A stretch of DNA of 64,000 nucleotides from Sporosarcina sp. PTS2304 (GTDB lineage: Bacteria; Bacillota; Bacilli; Bacillales_A; Planococcaceae), in contig NZ_CP031230.1 in assembly GCF_003351785.1 (NCBI RefSeq), forward strand, positions 186,001 to 250,000, read 5' to 3'. Under the pieces are notes generated by a model. The model saw only the letters and a program-made list of their open reading frames with translations, was not told the DNA's origin and did not search any database. Of the stretch, positions 28,147 through 36,596 are shown one piece after another. The translations under genes were made by a program, and so were the position numbers. The first letter of the stretch is position 1. Each line of letters starts with the position of its first letter.

Positions 28147-28496
28147 TACGGCCACCTCCTCGTTGAAATAAGTCTTACGTTTATAATAATCTGCAGAACG
28201 AAATAAAAAAGTAGGGGAAATCCCTATGAATTAACTATTGCGTAAAGTGTTCACAATATGTTCAACCACTTTACATGTGATTGACATACACAAAAGTTGT
28301 TTTTTATGCATGTGTACAAGGTAAAACGGACTAATATGTTAAAGAGATTAAAGTAGACGGTTAGTTGCACAACACTTTATTATTCCTCCGAGACTATTGA
28401 AGAAGGTAGACGCGAATAAATGATTCAAATCTTGACCATATGTATTTTTGAAATTACAATATAGTAAGGTAAAACCTAAGAAAGCCGGTGTAGGAA
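28147..28496. other. Divergent promoter region between the oxidase operon and nagB
   Basis: No open frame with a ribosome site is visible. The stretch is AT-rich and must carry the promoters of the leftward oxidase operon and of nagB. TGTGATTGACATACACA (28268-28284) and TGTTCACAATATGTTCA nearby are loosely Fnr/Crp-like, but neither matches a consensus well. I see no terminator or riboswitch-like structure. Confidence 0.5.
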
Positions 28497-29201
28497 ATGG
28501 AAAACGTAAAGTGGATCACAGTTACAAGTCCTGAAGAGGGCGCGAAAGAAGTATATAAGGTAATTGAGGAAGAGTTGCAAAACAATAGATTGCACGTCCT
28601 GGGGCTAGCGACAGGCAGCACAATGATCCCGGTATATCAAGAATGGATTCATTCAAATCTGGACTTTTCAGAAGTCACAGCATTCAATTTGGATGAATAT
28701 GTAGGCATAGGTGCCGATAATCCGAATAGCTATGCCTATTTTATGAAACAACACTTATTCAGCAAGAAACCTTTCAAAGAAACCCATATTCCGAATGGGA
28801 TGGCAGAAGATTTGGATAAAGAGTGCGAGGAGTATGAGCAACAGTTAAATGCTCATCCATTAGACATTCAGTTACTAGGGGTAGGGGAGAATGGTCATAT
28901 CGCCTTCAATGAACCTGGAACATCTTTTGATTCTGTCACACATGTAGCGACACTTACGGATTCTACATTAGACGTCAACAGTCAGTACTTCGAAAATGAT
29001 GAAAAGATTCCAAACATTGCATTGACGATGGGGATCTCTTCTATTAATAAGGCAGGTAAATTAATCATGGTGGCGTTTGGCGAAAAGAAGCGTGCCGCGA
29101 TGGAAAAATTAAAAGCTGGAGAAGTCACAGCGGAGTGGCCGATCACAAAGTTATTACTTCATAATGACGTACTTGTGATTACTGATTTACAAATCGATTA
29201 A
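28497..29201 (+). CDS. nagB: Glucosamine-6-phosphate deaminase
   Basis: The enzyme converts glucosamine 6-phosphate to fructose 6-phosphate and ammonia in amino-sugar use. The 234-residue protein carries LGLATGSTMIPVY (phosphate-binding loop), FNLDEYVG with the catalytic aspartate, LLGVGENGHIAFNEPG with the catalytic His region, and TMGISSINKAGKL. Length is close to the usual 240. Amino sugars released by the wall hydrolases encoded nearby are a likely source, but nagA is not adjacent. The ribosome site is weak (GCCGGTG). It is a single gene with its own terminator. Confidence 0.94.
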   Translation: MENVKWITVTSPEEGAKEVYKVIEEELQNNRLHVLGLATGSTMIPVYQEWIHSNLDFSEVTAFNLDEYVGIGADNPNSYAYFMKQHLFSKKPFKETHIPNGMAEDLDKECEEYEQQLNAHPLDIQLLGVGENGHIAFNEPGTSFDSVTHVATLTDSTLDVNSQYFENDEKIPNIALTMGISSINKAGKLIMVAFGEKKRAAMEKLKAGEVTAEWPITKLLLHNDVLVITDLQID

Positions 29202-29210
29202 TAGATTGTA

Positions 29211-29250
29211 TTTGAAACAAGCGATGATTTACTCGTCGCTTGTTTTTTGT
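29211..29250 (+). terminator. Terminator after nagB
   Basis: AAACAAGCGA and TCGCTTGTTT arms are followed by TTTTGT, 14 nt after the stop. Confidence 0.87.
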
Positions 29251-29398
29251 CATAAAAAGGATAATAACTTGTAATAAAACATCTATTCTTGTCACCCATT
29301 TGTTACATAACTGTAATGCAACAGATAATTTAACAATGCTAAAGTAGTTATAGAAAGTCTTACAAAATACTTACATCGTAAGAAAATTGGAGGATATC

Positions 29399-29860
29399 AT
29401 GAATCTAGTAAAGAAAACTATTTCAGTATTAGCTATGTCTGTTTTATTATTTGTAGCACCATTTACAGGACAAGCAGAGGCTTCGAGCAAATCTGCAAGC
29501 ATTTCTAAAACCGCCACAAGTCTAACGGGGATTAAATATCGCTATGGCGGAACCACGAGAGCGGGCTTTGATTGTTCGGGTTATGTAGGCTACGTATTTA
29601 AACAAAATGGTTTGAAAGTCGCGCGTTCTTCCCGAGCTATGTATGCGTCGGGTCGTGCAGTGAATAAGTCTAATTTACGTTCAGGGGATCTCGTATTCTT
29701 CAATACTACAGGTCGTGGAGTTTCACATGTTGGGATATACATAGGTAACGGTAAGTTTGCGCACGCTTCAACTACGAAAGGTGTGCGTGTAGACCGCTTG
29801 AACGATCCTTACTACTGGTCAAAGCGTTATATTGGAGCAAAGCGAGTAGCAGGAGTTTAA
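29399..29860 (+). CDS. NlpC/P60 peptidoglycan endopeptidase (no anchor domain)
   Basis: The 153-residue secreted peptidase has a signal peptide (ending GQAEAS) followed directly by an NlpC/P60 domain. Catalytic Cys lies in AGFDCSGYVGY, His in GRGVSHVGIYIG and the third residue in FAHAS. It carries neither LysM nor SLH. Its domain is closest, among genes here, to the SLH-bearing one at 16.5 kb. The start is the ATG at 29399, 5 nt after TTGGAGGA; an upstream TTG lies within that ribosome site and is rejected. It is followed by a terminator and then the 21-bp array. Confidence 0.92.
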   Translation: MNLVKKTISVLAMSVLLFVAPFTGQAEASSKSASISKTATSLTGIKYRYGGTTRAGFDCSGYVGYVFKQNGLKVARSSRAMYASGRAVNKSNLRSGDLVFFNTTGRGVSHVGIYIGNGKFAHASTTKGVRVDRLNDPYYWSKRYIGAKRVAGV

Positions 29861-29883
29861 GAGTCGAATAGAATATGAAGTAT

Positions 29884-29935
29884 AAAAAGCATTGTGGATT
29901 GTCAGGTAAACTGACAGTCTGTAATGCTTTTTTAT
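29884..29935 (+). terminator. Terminator after the NlpC/P60 gene
   Basis: AAAAAGCATT pairs with AATGCTTTTTT, with an inner CTGTCAG-type stem (GTCAG/CTGAC), about 25 nt after the stop. Confidence 0.87.
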
Positions 29936-29954
29936 TGGATAATAAAGGGGGAGT

Positions 29955-30195
29955 TCATAGAGTGTTTGTTCCCGCTCATAGCCTCCGCGTTTGCGCTCAT
30001 AGAAAGTGCGTTCCCGCTCATAGCCTCCGTGTTCGCGCTCATAGTATCCTCGTTTGCGCTCATAGAAAGTGTGTTCGCGCTCATAGCTTCCGCGTTTGCG
30101 CTCATAGAAAGTGTGTTCGCGCTCATAGCCTCCTCGTTTGCGCTCATAGAAAGTGTACTCCCGCTCATAGCTTCCGCGTTCCCGCTCATAGCTTC
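29955..30195 (+). repeat. 21-bp tandem repeat array, left part
   Basis: Direct repeats with a 21-bp step share GCTCATAG and then a variable CNTCCGNGTT or AAAGTGTGTT. The two versions alternate, giving a 42-bp higher-order period. Because 21 is a multiple of three and the unit lacks stops, several frames stay open and produce spurious repetitive ORFs. The array is interrupted by the IS66 element and continues at 32704. Confidence 0.9.
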
Positions 30196-30207
30196 GTAAG
30201 CGTCAAA

Positions 30208-30243
30208 AGAACCACACCTTCAAATGAGATGTGGTTCTCTTTA
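30208..30243. terminator. Hairpin inside the left end of the IS66 element
   Basis: AGAACCACA and TGTGGTTCT arms surround a 13-nt loop and are followed by CTTTAT. It lies just after tnpC and may protect from outside transcription or end tnpC mRNA. Confidence 0.65.
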
Positions 30244-30267
30244 TACTAGATAAGTATATATGTTGAT

Positions 30268-31881
30268 TTATATTCCTTCTTTACCTTGATAACACTGTTC
30301 AGGCAAAGTCGAAGACCAAGGCATCAGTTGTTCCAACTGTTCGTCATCTGCCAGATCTAAGTTAGGCAGCTTTTCAAGAAGATACGTTAAATAGTGAGGG
30401 ACATGCAGCTGATTTTCTTTCGCAGTTACGATCAGGCTGTACATTCTTGCGCTCGCTGTTGCGCCTCTAGGTGTGACCGAGAAGAGCCAGTTCTTTCGGC
30501 CGATCACAAACGGCTTGATGCTTCGTTCGGCACGGTTATTATCTATCTCCAGATAACCATCTAGAAATGGCTGCCTCAATTTCTTTTCCTGATTGACGGC
30601 ATATGTTAGCGCCTCACCAAGCTTGCTTTTCGGCAGTACATCTATTCGGACAGTTTTTACCCAGGCGAAAAAAGCCTCCACTAGGGGCTCAATTTTTTTC
30701 TTGCGTACCTCAAGCCGTTCGGAAGGAGTAAGCTCCTTTATTTCTGATTCCGCTCCATAAATCTTGCCGATTTGGTTGACTGCTTCCTCTGTCAGCGTAC
30801 GCCGCCTCTTCGATTTTTTCGGAATGGCGCGCAGGGCTTCATCAAATTTTCGGCGCAAATGTGCCCAACAGCCTGATAGCCGTACACTTTGCAGGCTTTC
30901 GTAAGCCTTATAACCATCTACATGAAGCGTACCAGCATAGCCTTCCAGAAATTGTTTCGGGTATTCCGATCCCCGACCAGGCTGGTAGTCATACACCACG
31001 CAAGGGACATCAAACTTCCCGGTACGGTACAGCCACATATAGGAAGTGGTAGAGGGACTGCGTCCTTTTTCACGCAAGACCTGCACACTGGTTTCGTCTG
31101 CATGAAGGTAGTCGGCTGACAAAATACGCTGTCGCATATTCTCATAGAGCGGTTCAAACCACCGATCGGACACATTCATTAACCAATTGGAGAGGGTCTG
31201 CCTTGAAAGCGGCGCGCCTGCCTGTCGAAAAACTTCCTCTAACCGATAGAGCGGCATGCCGAACAAGTATTTTTGAGTAATCAAAAATGACAGGATCGAG
31301 GGCGAGGCCATACTTTTTGGCAATACCGGATTGGGCATTGGTGCCTGAACAATCGGTGTCTGGATGCCTTCTTGATCGCAATGCCTGCAGGCATAGACTT
31401 CCCGTTCGTGTTCGACGACTTTCACTTGTGCTGGGATAACCACGAGTTCGCGGCGAACTTCTTTTTTCATGACATGCATTGGGTGACCGCAATCTAAACA
31501 AGCCTGCTCCTCTGGGGGCAAGCTGTATGTCACACTCTCCACCGGCAGATCGGCAGAGAAAGTCGTGCGTGTTTCCCGTGGAGTTTTTTTCGCAGGTGAA
31601 GATCCCGAAATCACCTCTTCAGGTTCTGAAGATGGTTCAGCAGAAGCATCTAGCAGTGCTTCTGCTTCATTAAACAATTCCATCTCCATCTGGCCTTTCG
31701 GTGCCTTTTCGCTGGAGCGTCCAAATTCCTTACTTTTTTTCAAACGAAACTGCTCCTCGTACCAAGACACCAAAGCGGACAATCTCGCGACTTCTTGTTC
31801 CAACACAGTTACACGGTCATTCTGTTCAGTTGTATGGGATGAGATCTTCTGATTAGTTTTCATAAAAGTAAAATTCGCCAA
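30268..31881 (-). CDS. tnpC: IS66 transposase TnpC (DDE)
   Basis: The 537-residue transposase has an N-terminal leucine-zipper-like helix (about 25-60), a zinc-binding region (CLDCGH near 135 and CRHCDQEG near 170), and a DDE catalytic core. Catalytic acidic residues are likely in DYLHADETSVQ, TLHVDGYKAYE and EIDNNRAERSI, all preserved. The C-terminal IS66 helper domain is present. The frame opens at a TTG; ATG 31863 (MKTNQK) is an alternative start. No stop or frameshift is seen, so it is probably functional together with TnpA and TnpB. Confidence 0.94.
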   Translation of the reverse strand: MANFTFMKTNQKISSHTTEQNDRVTVLEQEVARLSALVSWYEEQFRLKKSKEFGRSSEKAPKGQMEMELFNEAEALLDASAEPSSEPEEVISGSSPAKKTPRETRTTFSADLPVESVTYSLPPEEQACLDCGHPMHVMKKEVRRELVVIPAQVKVVEHEREVYACRHCDQEGIQTPIVQAPMPNPVLPKSMASPSILSFLITQKYLFGMPLYRLEEVFRQAGAPLSRQTLSNWLMNVSDRWFEPLYENMRQRILSADYLHADETSVQVLREKGRSPSTTSYMWLYRTGKFDVPCVVYDYQPGRGSEYPKQFLEGYAGTLHVDGYKAYESLQSVRLSGCWAHLRRKFDEALRAIPKKSKRRRTLTEEAVNQIGKIYGAESEIKELTPSERLEVRKKKIEPLVEAFFAWVKTVRIDVLPKSKLGEALTYAVNQEKKLRQPFLDGYLEIDNNRAERSIKPFVIGRKNWLFSVTPRGATASARMYSLIVTAKENQLHVPHYLTYLLEKLPNLDLADDEQLEQLMPWSSTLPEQCYQGKEGI

Positions 31882-31923
31882 AAGCTGACAAAGTCCTTCT
31901 GCTTTTTAAAAAAACTTTGTGAT

Positions 31924-32283
31924 TTATACGATTTTGTTTCCCAGTATACGGGGGAAGACTTTTCCTTCTTCAATAGTCAATCCATCGAGCATCCATTGAA
32001 GCTGGCGCGGGCTGATAGACGTGGTTTCTTCTTCTTGGCCGTCAGGCCAGTGAAAGCGGCCAGTTTCCAGTCGCCGGTAGTACAACCAGAAGCCATTGTA
32101 GTCCCAGTGCAGGATTTTTAAACGGTCGCGATCCCGGTTACAAAAGATAAATAAATTGGAGGAACACGGATTTGCCTGAAAGGTTTCCTGCACCTTCGCA
32201 GACAGACCATCAATGGACAGCCGCATATCCGTTGCGCCATGTGCCAGATAAATCCCCTGAATACCTTCCAGATTAATTCGCAT
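31924..32283 (-). CDS. tnpB: IS66 accessory protein TnpB
   Basis: The 119-residue protein has typical IS66 Orf2 motifs: IYLAHGATDMRLSIDGL near the N-terminus, LFIFCNRDRDRLKILHWDYNGFWLYYRRLETGRF in the middle and LTIEEGKVF at the end. It is required for IS66 transposition, with an unknown biochemical role. It overlaps tnpA by 11 nt. It is unrelated to the RNA-guided nuclease TnpB of IS200/IS605. Confidence 0.95.
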   Translation of the reverse strand: MRINLEGIQGIYLAHGATDMRLSIDGLSAKVQETFQANPCSSNLFIFCNRDRDRLKILHWDYNGFWLYYRRLETGRFHWPDGQEEETTSISPRQLQWMLDGLTIEEGKVFPRILGNKIV

Positions 32284-32620
32284 CAGCCAACACCTCCAGT
32301 AACTCTTGTACCAGTTCGCGGTCGAAGCCGCTGCTGATCACTAATTTGTAGTCCCGATAATGAAGATCTACTGTGGAAGAAGGAAGGGCGACCGCAACAG
32401 ATGACCAAGTGGTTTTGGATTCCAAAAATTCTCCTTTGCGTGTATCCTCCGGAGAGAGCCGCCTCCGTGCTTTTGCGAATTGATCATAGGAGAAATCGCT
32501 TTGTCTTCTGACCCACTCGGCCATATTTTCTCCACTTCGTCGCCACTCTTCGATGATTTCTGTCCATTCCAAATCGGTTTTACTGTGCTCAGCCAAGGGC
32601 TGAAGGGTTGGTTCATTCAT
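32273..32620 (-). CDS. tnpA: IS66 accessory protein TnpA
   Basis: The 115-residue helix-turn-helix type protein is the first IS66 gene. WTEIIEEWRRSGENMAEWVRRQSDFSYDQFAKARRRL is the region expected to bind DNA. It starts with ATG behind GGAAGTAGAGA and runs into tnpB with an 11-nt overlap, giving translational coupling. It is full length. Confidence 0.9.
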   Translation of the reverse strand: MNEPTLQPLAEHSKTDLEWTEIIEEWRRSGENMAEWVRRQSDFSYDQFAKARRRLSPEDTRKGEFLESKTTWSSVAVALPSSTVDLHYRDYKLVISSGFDRELVQELLEVLADAN

Positions 32621-32703
32621 TTCTCTACTTCCTTTCCAATAAGCTAGTCATAGTTTCTCATTAAAAGAGGAAGAGAGGAATGTGTCCTTCTTTTGACGCT
32701 TAC

Positions 32704-32962
32704 ATAGCTTCCGCGTTTGCGCTCATAGAAAGTGTGTTCCCGCTCATAGCCTCCGCGTTTGCGCTCATAGAAAGCGTGTTCCCGCTCATAGTATCCGCGT
32801 TTGCGCTCATAGAAAGTGTGTTCCCGCTCATAGCCTCCGCGTTTGCGCTCATAGAAAGCGTGTTCGCGCTCATAGCCTCCTCGTTTGCGCTCATAGAAAG
32901 TGTACTCCCGCTCATAGCTTCCGCGTTCCCGCTCATAGAAAGTGTACTCCCGCTCATAGCCC
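32704..32962 (+). repeat. 21-bp tandem repeat array, right part
   Basis: This continues the array left of the IS66 element after the duplicated ATAGCTTC. It has the same alternating GCTCATAGAAAGTGTGTTC and GCTCATAGCCTCCGCGTTT half-units. Removing the IS and one target copy gives a single array of about 490 bp, about 23 units. It lies between the terminators of the convergent NlpC/P60 and slaP genes. Confidence 0.9.
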
Positions 32963-32991
32963 GCAGTCATCACATTCATAAAACAACACCA

Positions 32992-33025
32992 CAAAAAACC
33001 GCCACGATAACAATCGTGGCGGATG
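32992..33025 (-). terminator. Terminator of the slaP-secA2 operon
   Basis: CCGCCACGAT and ATCGTGGCGG form a perfect stem with a 4-nt loop, followed on the minus strand by TTTTTTGTGG. Confidence 0.9.
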
Positions 33026-33029
33026 CGAT

Positions 33030-33938
33030 TTAATTTGTTGAATCCTGTGGAACACGGATAGTCCAACGGGAGAAGTCAGGCTGCTCTTTTAAAATTAATT
33101 CCTTTGGATAAATGAATGTCCAAGGGGTAGTACTATTAGCTTTTACTGACAGTGGGGGATTTAAATCAAATGTTCCCCGTGCAACGATATCACCTGTATT
33201 ATCGAGAAGTTCAAGTGGAAGTTTCTCAATATTGATCTGCTTAGAGTGACCATTACGCACGAAAACAGATGCTGTGATATTGCCATCTTCTTGTGTGTTG
33301 ATTTGGAAACCTGCGATATTGACTTCGCGTGGTTTTAATTTCGGCAGACCGCTCACGATTTCTGCTAGAGCTTCTTTTTGTTCGCTAGGCAGTTGCTCTT
33401 CCCATGATGGAGCGAGTTCCAATTGGTGTGGTCTCATAGAATGAACGTTGAATGCCAATTTCCAGTTTTCAGCTGGAATTTCAGGCGCGAGTTGATCTTC
33501 CTTTTTGAAAACAAACACCCATGGACGTGCGCTGCGACCTGGAATTTCACCTAATTCATTTAAATCGAACTCGGCAGAAGCTACAGTATTGCCTTCTTCG
33601 TCTAAGAGCAATAGTTCAATAGGTCCTACTGTGATGGCCTGGTCAAGTGAAGAGCGGAAAAAGGCTTTGACCAACCAGTCGCCATTTGCAGGTTCCATGT
33701 CAATATCGATACCTGATAATGAAATCTGGTTCGGTTTTAGTGGTTCAATTTCATTGGCAAGGAAACGGAACACGTACTCTTGCTCTTGTGTCAAATTCCA
33801 TTCAGGGTGAAGTGATAAGGCCGTTTCGACATCCTCATCACCAGCGATACCTTGTGTAGTTTCTAAAATTTCCTCTGAACCCACCGTACTATCTAATCCG
33901 GTTTTTTCTGTCTTTTTGAATCGATTGAAGAGTTTCAT
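33030..33938 (-). CDS. slaP: Accessory Sec system S-layer assembly protein (SlaP-like)
   Basis: The 302-residue protein has two similar halves (about 40-165 and 180-300). Each contains LKPNQISLSGIDI / LKPREVNIAGFQI, a central strand region and PWVFVFKKE / PWTFIYPKE. This duplicated SLAP domain matches the S-layer assembly protein that works with SecA2 in Bacillus anthracis. No signal peptide is visible, so it is probably cytoplasmic or membrane-associated. The gene overlaps the end of secA2 by 4 nt, so the two are translationally coupled. The partner proteins are probably SLH or S-layer proteins; no major S-layer gene is in this window. Confidence 0.88.
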   Translation of the reverse strand: MKLFNRFKKTEKTGLDSTVGSEEILETTQGIAGDEDVETALSLHPEWNLTQEQEYVFRFLANEIEPLKPNQISLSGIDIDMEPANGDWLVKAFFRSSLDQAITVGPIELLLLDEEGNTVASAEFDLNELGEIPGRSARPWVFVFKKEDQLAPEIPAENWKLAFNVHSMRPHQLELAPSWEEQLPSEQKEALAEIVSGLPKLKPREVNIAGFQINTQEDGNITASVFVRNGHSKQINIEKLPLELLDNTGDIVARGTFDLNPPLSVKANSTTPWTFIYPKELILKEQPDFSRWTIRVPQDSTN

Positions 33939-36304
33939 TGGGAAACCTCCTCCTGTAGTTGTGTATTTAATTGCTTCATGAATGCGATAATTTCAGATGC
34001 GATATCGCGGCGCAGACGTTGATAGTGTTTAGCGAACAGTTGCAAACCTTCTCGCTGGTAAATACGCATCGGGTCTTCTTGTCCGTACGAACGTAATCCG
34101 ATACCTTCTTTTAGACGCGTCATGACTTCTAAATGTTTTACCCACATGGTGTCTAAGTAGCTAAGCATGACTTGTGGAAGTAGTTGACTCACTTGTTCAT
34201 TATCAGTGAATGTATTAATAAAAGCAAACAACTCTTCTAAACCTTCGTCATATTGTTTCATAATATCTGCTGTCCGATCCAATGAGTTTGGCAACTCGAC
34301 AGGTGTTAGTAATAATGCGTTCATCGTCCGTTCAATTCGTTCAAAATCCCAGTTTTCCGGAATTTCATTGTCTGGACAACTATCGAGTACAACGAATTCA
34401 ACTGTTTCAGAAAGCATGGTCTTTAACTTTTCGAAAATATCTTTACCTTCTAGCACGCGGTTGCGTAACGAATAAATAACTTCGCGCTGATCATTAATCA
34501 CATCATCGAGCTTCAAGTTATATTCCCGCATAGAGAAGTGTGCACCTTCCACTATTCGTTGCGTCCGTTCTGTCAATTCATGGACTTCTGGATTCAATAC
34601 TTTGCCATTTTCATCAGTGCGAACTTTTGTTAAAAACTTCTCTAGTTCTTCCGGAGAAAAACGGATAAACATTTCATCTTCTAATGAAAGATAGAACTGG
34701 CTCTCCCCATGGTCACCTTGACGACCTGAACGACCGCGCAACTGATTGTCCACTCGACGACTTTCATGCTTTTCAGTACCTAGCACGAATAATCCACCGT
34801 TTTCTTCCACGCCTTCGCCAAGTACGATGTCTGTTCCGCGGCCTGCCATGTTAGTAGCTACCGTAATATGTCCAGGTTGACCCGCTTGAGAAATTAGATC
34901 TACTTCCTGCTCGACGCTTTTCGCATTCAGCAAGTGGAAGTGGAGCCCTTTTTCCCGCAAATGTTTAGCGACCGCTTCGGACTGTAGGATAGAGGTTGTT
35001 CCTACAAGAACGGGCTGACCATTGGCGTGACGTGCAGCTACTTCGTTAGCGACTGCTTTGTATTTATCTTCAATAGTCTTGAAGACGAAATCGGGCGCAT
35101 CGATCCGCGCACGTGGTCGGTTGGTCGGGATTTGAATGACTTCCATATTATACACTTCACGGAATTCCTTTTCTTGCGTTTTAGCAGTACCTGTCATTCC
35201 ACAAAGTTTTGGATACATGCGGAAATAGTTTTGGATAGTAATTTGCGCCTGCGCTTTATTCTCATCCGTAATAGTCACGCCTTCTTTAGCTTCGATCGCT
35301 TGATGTAGACCGTCAGAGAGCGTTCTACCTTCCATAATTCGCCCTGTGAACATATCGACAAGTTCAATTTTATCTTCTCGTACAATATAATCCACATCAC
35401 GTTTGAAGATTACGAATGCGCGCACCGCTTGAATGACATAATGGTAAAGGGTTTGGTGATCTAAATCATAAAGATTGTCGATTCCGAATGCTTTCTCTAC
35501 TTTTTCAATCCCTTGTTCAGTGAGAGAAGTGGCTTTTGTGGCATCATCAAATTCAAAGTCTTCACCCTTTTTAAAACGTTTTGCGAGGCGGGCAGCGATA
35601 TGATGGAGATCGGCATCTGCTTGCATTTTACCTGCAACAATTAAAGGTGTTTTTGCTTCATCGATCAACACACTGTCTACTTCATCTATAATGGCGAAAT
35701 GATAAGGTCGCTGTACTTTTTGAGATGGGTGCTGCACCATATTATCACGTAAATAATCAAAACCAAATTCAGTTCCTACCCCATAAGTAATATCTGACTG
35801 ATAGGCCGCTTGCTTTGCAGGGCCTTGCATCATTGGTACGTTCAATCCGACGGTCAAGCCGAGGAAACGGTGAATTTGACCTATTTGTTCATAATCACGC
35901 TTTGCCAAGTAATCATTGACAGTGATGACATGAACACCTTTACCTTCAAGTGCACGTACATAAGAGGGAAGAGAAGCGACAAGTGTTTTTCCTTCACCTG
36001 TTGGCATTTCCGAAATGTTTCCTTCTGTTAATACGGCACCACCGATTAGTTGCACGTCAAAATGGCGCATGCCAAGCACACGTTTAGAAGCTTCACGCAC
36101 AACTGCGAAAGCATCCGGTAAAATATTCTCAATGGTTGAGCCACTTTGCAGCTGTTCTTTGAATTGCTCGGTCATACCTGATAAATCATCATCCGACATG
36201 GCGATATATGTAGGCTCTAGTGCATTGATCTGCTCTACGATTTTACGATATTTACGTAGTTGACGCTCACTAGTCCCGGTTCTACGCTTAAAAAAATTCA
36301 ACAT
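33935..36304 (-). CDS. secA2: Accessory Sec translocase ATPase SecA2
   Basis: The 789-residue motor ATPase powers export of a subset of proteins through SecYEG. Helicase motifs are visible: Walker A MPTGEGKTL, DEVD (Walker B/DEAD-like), GTTSILQSEA, TNMAGRGTDIVLG and QLRGRSGRQGD. It lacks the C-terminal cysteine zinc-binding tail of SecA1, ending LNTQLQEEVSQ, which together with the coupled slaP gene marks it as SecA2 for S-layer proteins. AAAGGAGCG lies before the ATG. Confidence 0.94.
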   Translation of the reverse strand: MLNFFKRRTGTSERQLRKYRKIVEQINALEPTYIAMSDDDLSGMTEQFKEQLQSGSTIENILPDAFAVVREASKRVLGMRHFDVQLIGGAVLTEGNISEMPTGEGKTLVASLPSYVRALEGKGVHVITVNDYLAKRDYEQIGQIHRFLGLTVGLNVPMMQGPAKQAAYQSDITYGVGTEFGFDYLRDNMVQHPSQKVQRPYHFAIIDEVDSVLIDEAKTPLIVAGKMQADADLHHIAARLAKRFKKGEDFEFDDATKATSLTEQGIEKVEKAFGIDNLYDLDHQTLYHYVIQAVRAFVIFKRDVDYIVREDKIELVDMFTGRIMEGRTLSDGLHQAIEAKEGVTITDENKAQAQITIQNYFRMYPKLCGMTGTAKTQEKEFREVYNMEVIQIPTNRPRARIDAPDFVFKTIEDKYKAVANEVAARHANGQPVLVGTTSILQSEAVAKHLREKGLHFHLLNAKSVEQEVDLISQAGQPGHITVATNMAGRGTDIVLGEGVEENGGLFVLGTEKHESRRVDNQLRGRSGRQGDHGESQFYLSLEDEMFIRFSPEELEKFLTKVRTDENGKVLNPEVHELTERTQRIVEGAHFSMREYNLKLDDVINDQREVIYSLRNRVLEGKDIFEKLKTMLSETVEFVVLDSCPDNEIPENWDFERIERTMNALLLTPVELPNSLDRTADIMKQYDEGLEELFAFINTFTDNEQVSQLLPQVMLSYLDTMWVKHLEVMTRLKEGIGLRSYGQEDPMRIYQREGLQLFAKHYQRLRRDIASEIIAFMKQLNTQLQEEVSQ

Positions 36305-36596
36305 AAATTAGACGCTCCTTTTTAAATCTCTAACTCAATGAGAGATTCCTATCTATTTTACCAAAAAGACTCGCAAAAGACTATCTATAGAATAAAGCTT
36401 CTAGTAGAAGGAGCGTATATATTCATACTCTCTACATATTTAATAAAATTATGTGGAGAAGTTCATAGAATTGCCATTGTTTATGAGGGGAATTTTAGGG
36501 GATATTAAGTGCGAGTGTACTTAATGATGAAATCTAGTACCGACCGTGTTATAATGGAAATCAATATGAGCTTATTGCTAATTGGGGAGGAAAGAC

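Larger units (their letters stand above)
30196..32703 (-). mobile_element. Complete IS66-family insertion sequence with 8-bp target duplication
   Basis: A 2508-bp element bounded by inverted ends that begin GTAAGCGTCAAAAGAA (16 identical bases, then partial identity). It is flanked on both sides by ATAGCTTC (30188-30195 and 32704-32711), a perfect 8-bp direct repeat as IS66 elements generate. It contains the three usual genes tnpA, tnpB and tnpC on the minus strand, all open. The target is the 21-bp tandem repeat. Intact ends, genes and target duplication point to a recent, possibly active insertion. Confidence 0.96.

Noticed and set aside
28210-28300. Fnr/Crp-like half sites upstream of the oxidase operon
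   Set aside because: Neither candidate has both half-sites at the right spacing, so no regulator is claimed.
29955-30195. Possible CRISPR array
   Set aside because: The period is only 21 bp and the intervening bases are near-identical variants, not unique spacers; no cas gene is present.
29875-30249. Repetitive ORFs on both strands (AHRKCV-, ALIESVF- and MSANAEAM-type peptides) through the tandem array
   Set aside because: They result from a 21-bp period that keeps several frames open at once; none has a convincing ribosome site and they are bounded by gene terminators.
31154-31501. ORFs opposite or out of frame within tnpC
   Set aside because: Shadows of the transposase frame, which has clear IS66 motifs.
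31924-32283. TnpB as an RNA-guided nuclease with the structured repeats as its guide RNAs
   Set aside because: This TnpB is the small IS66 Orf2 protein, unrelated to the IS605 nuclease; no HNH or RuvC protein is seen near any repeat.
32644-33066. 140-residue minus-strand ORF with GGYEREHTFYERKR repeats
   Set aside because: It starts inside the 3' end of slaP, crosses its terminator and the array, and ends inside the IS66 end, so it is an artefact of the repeat.
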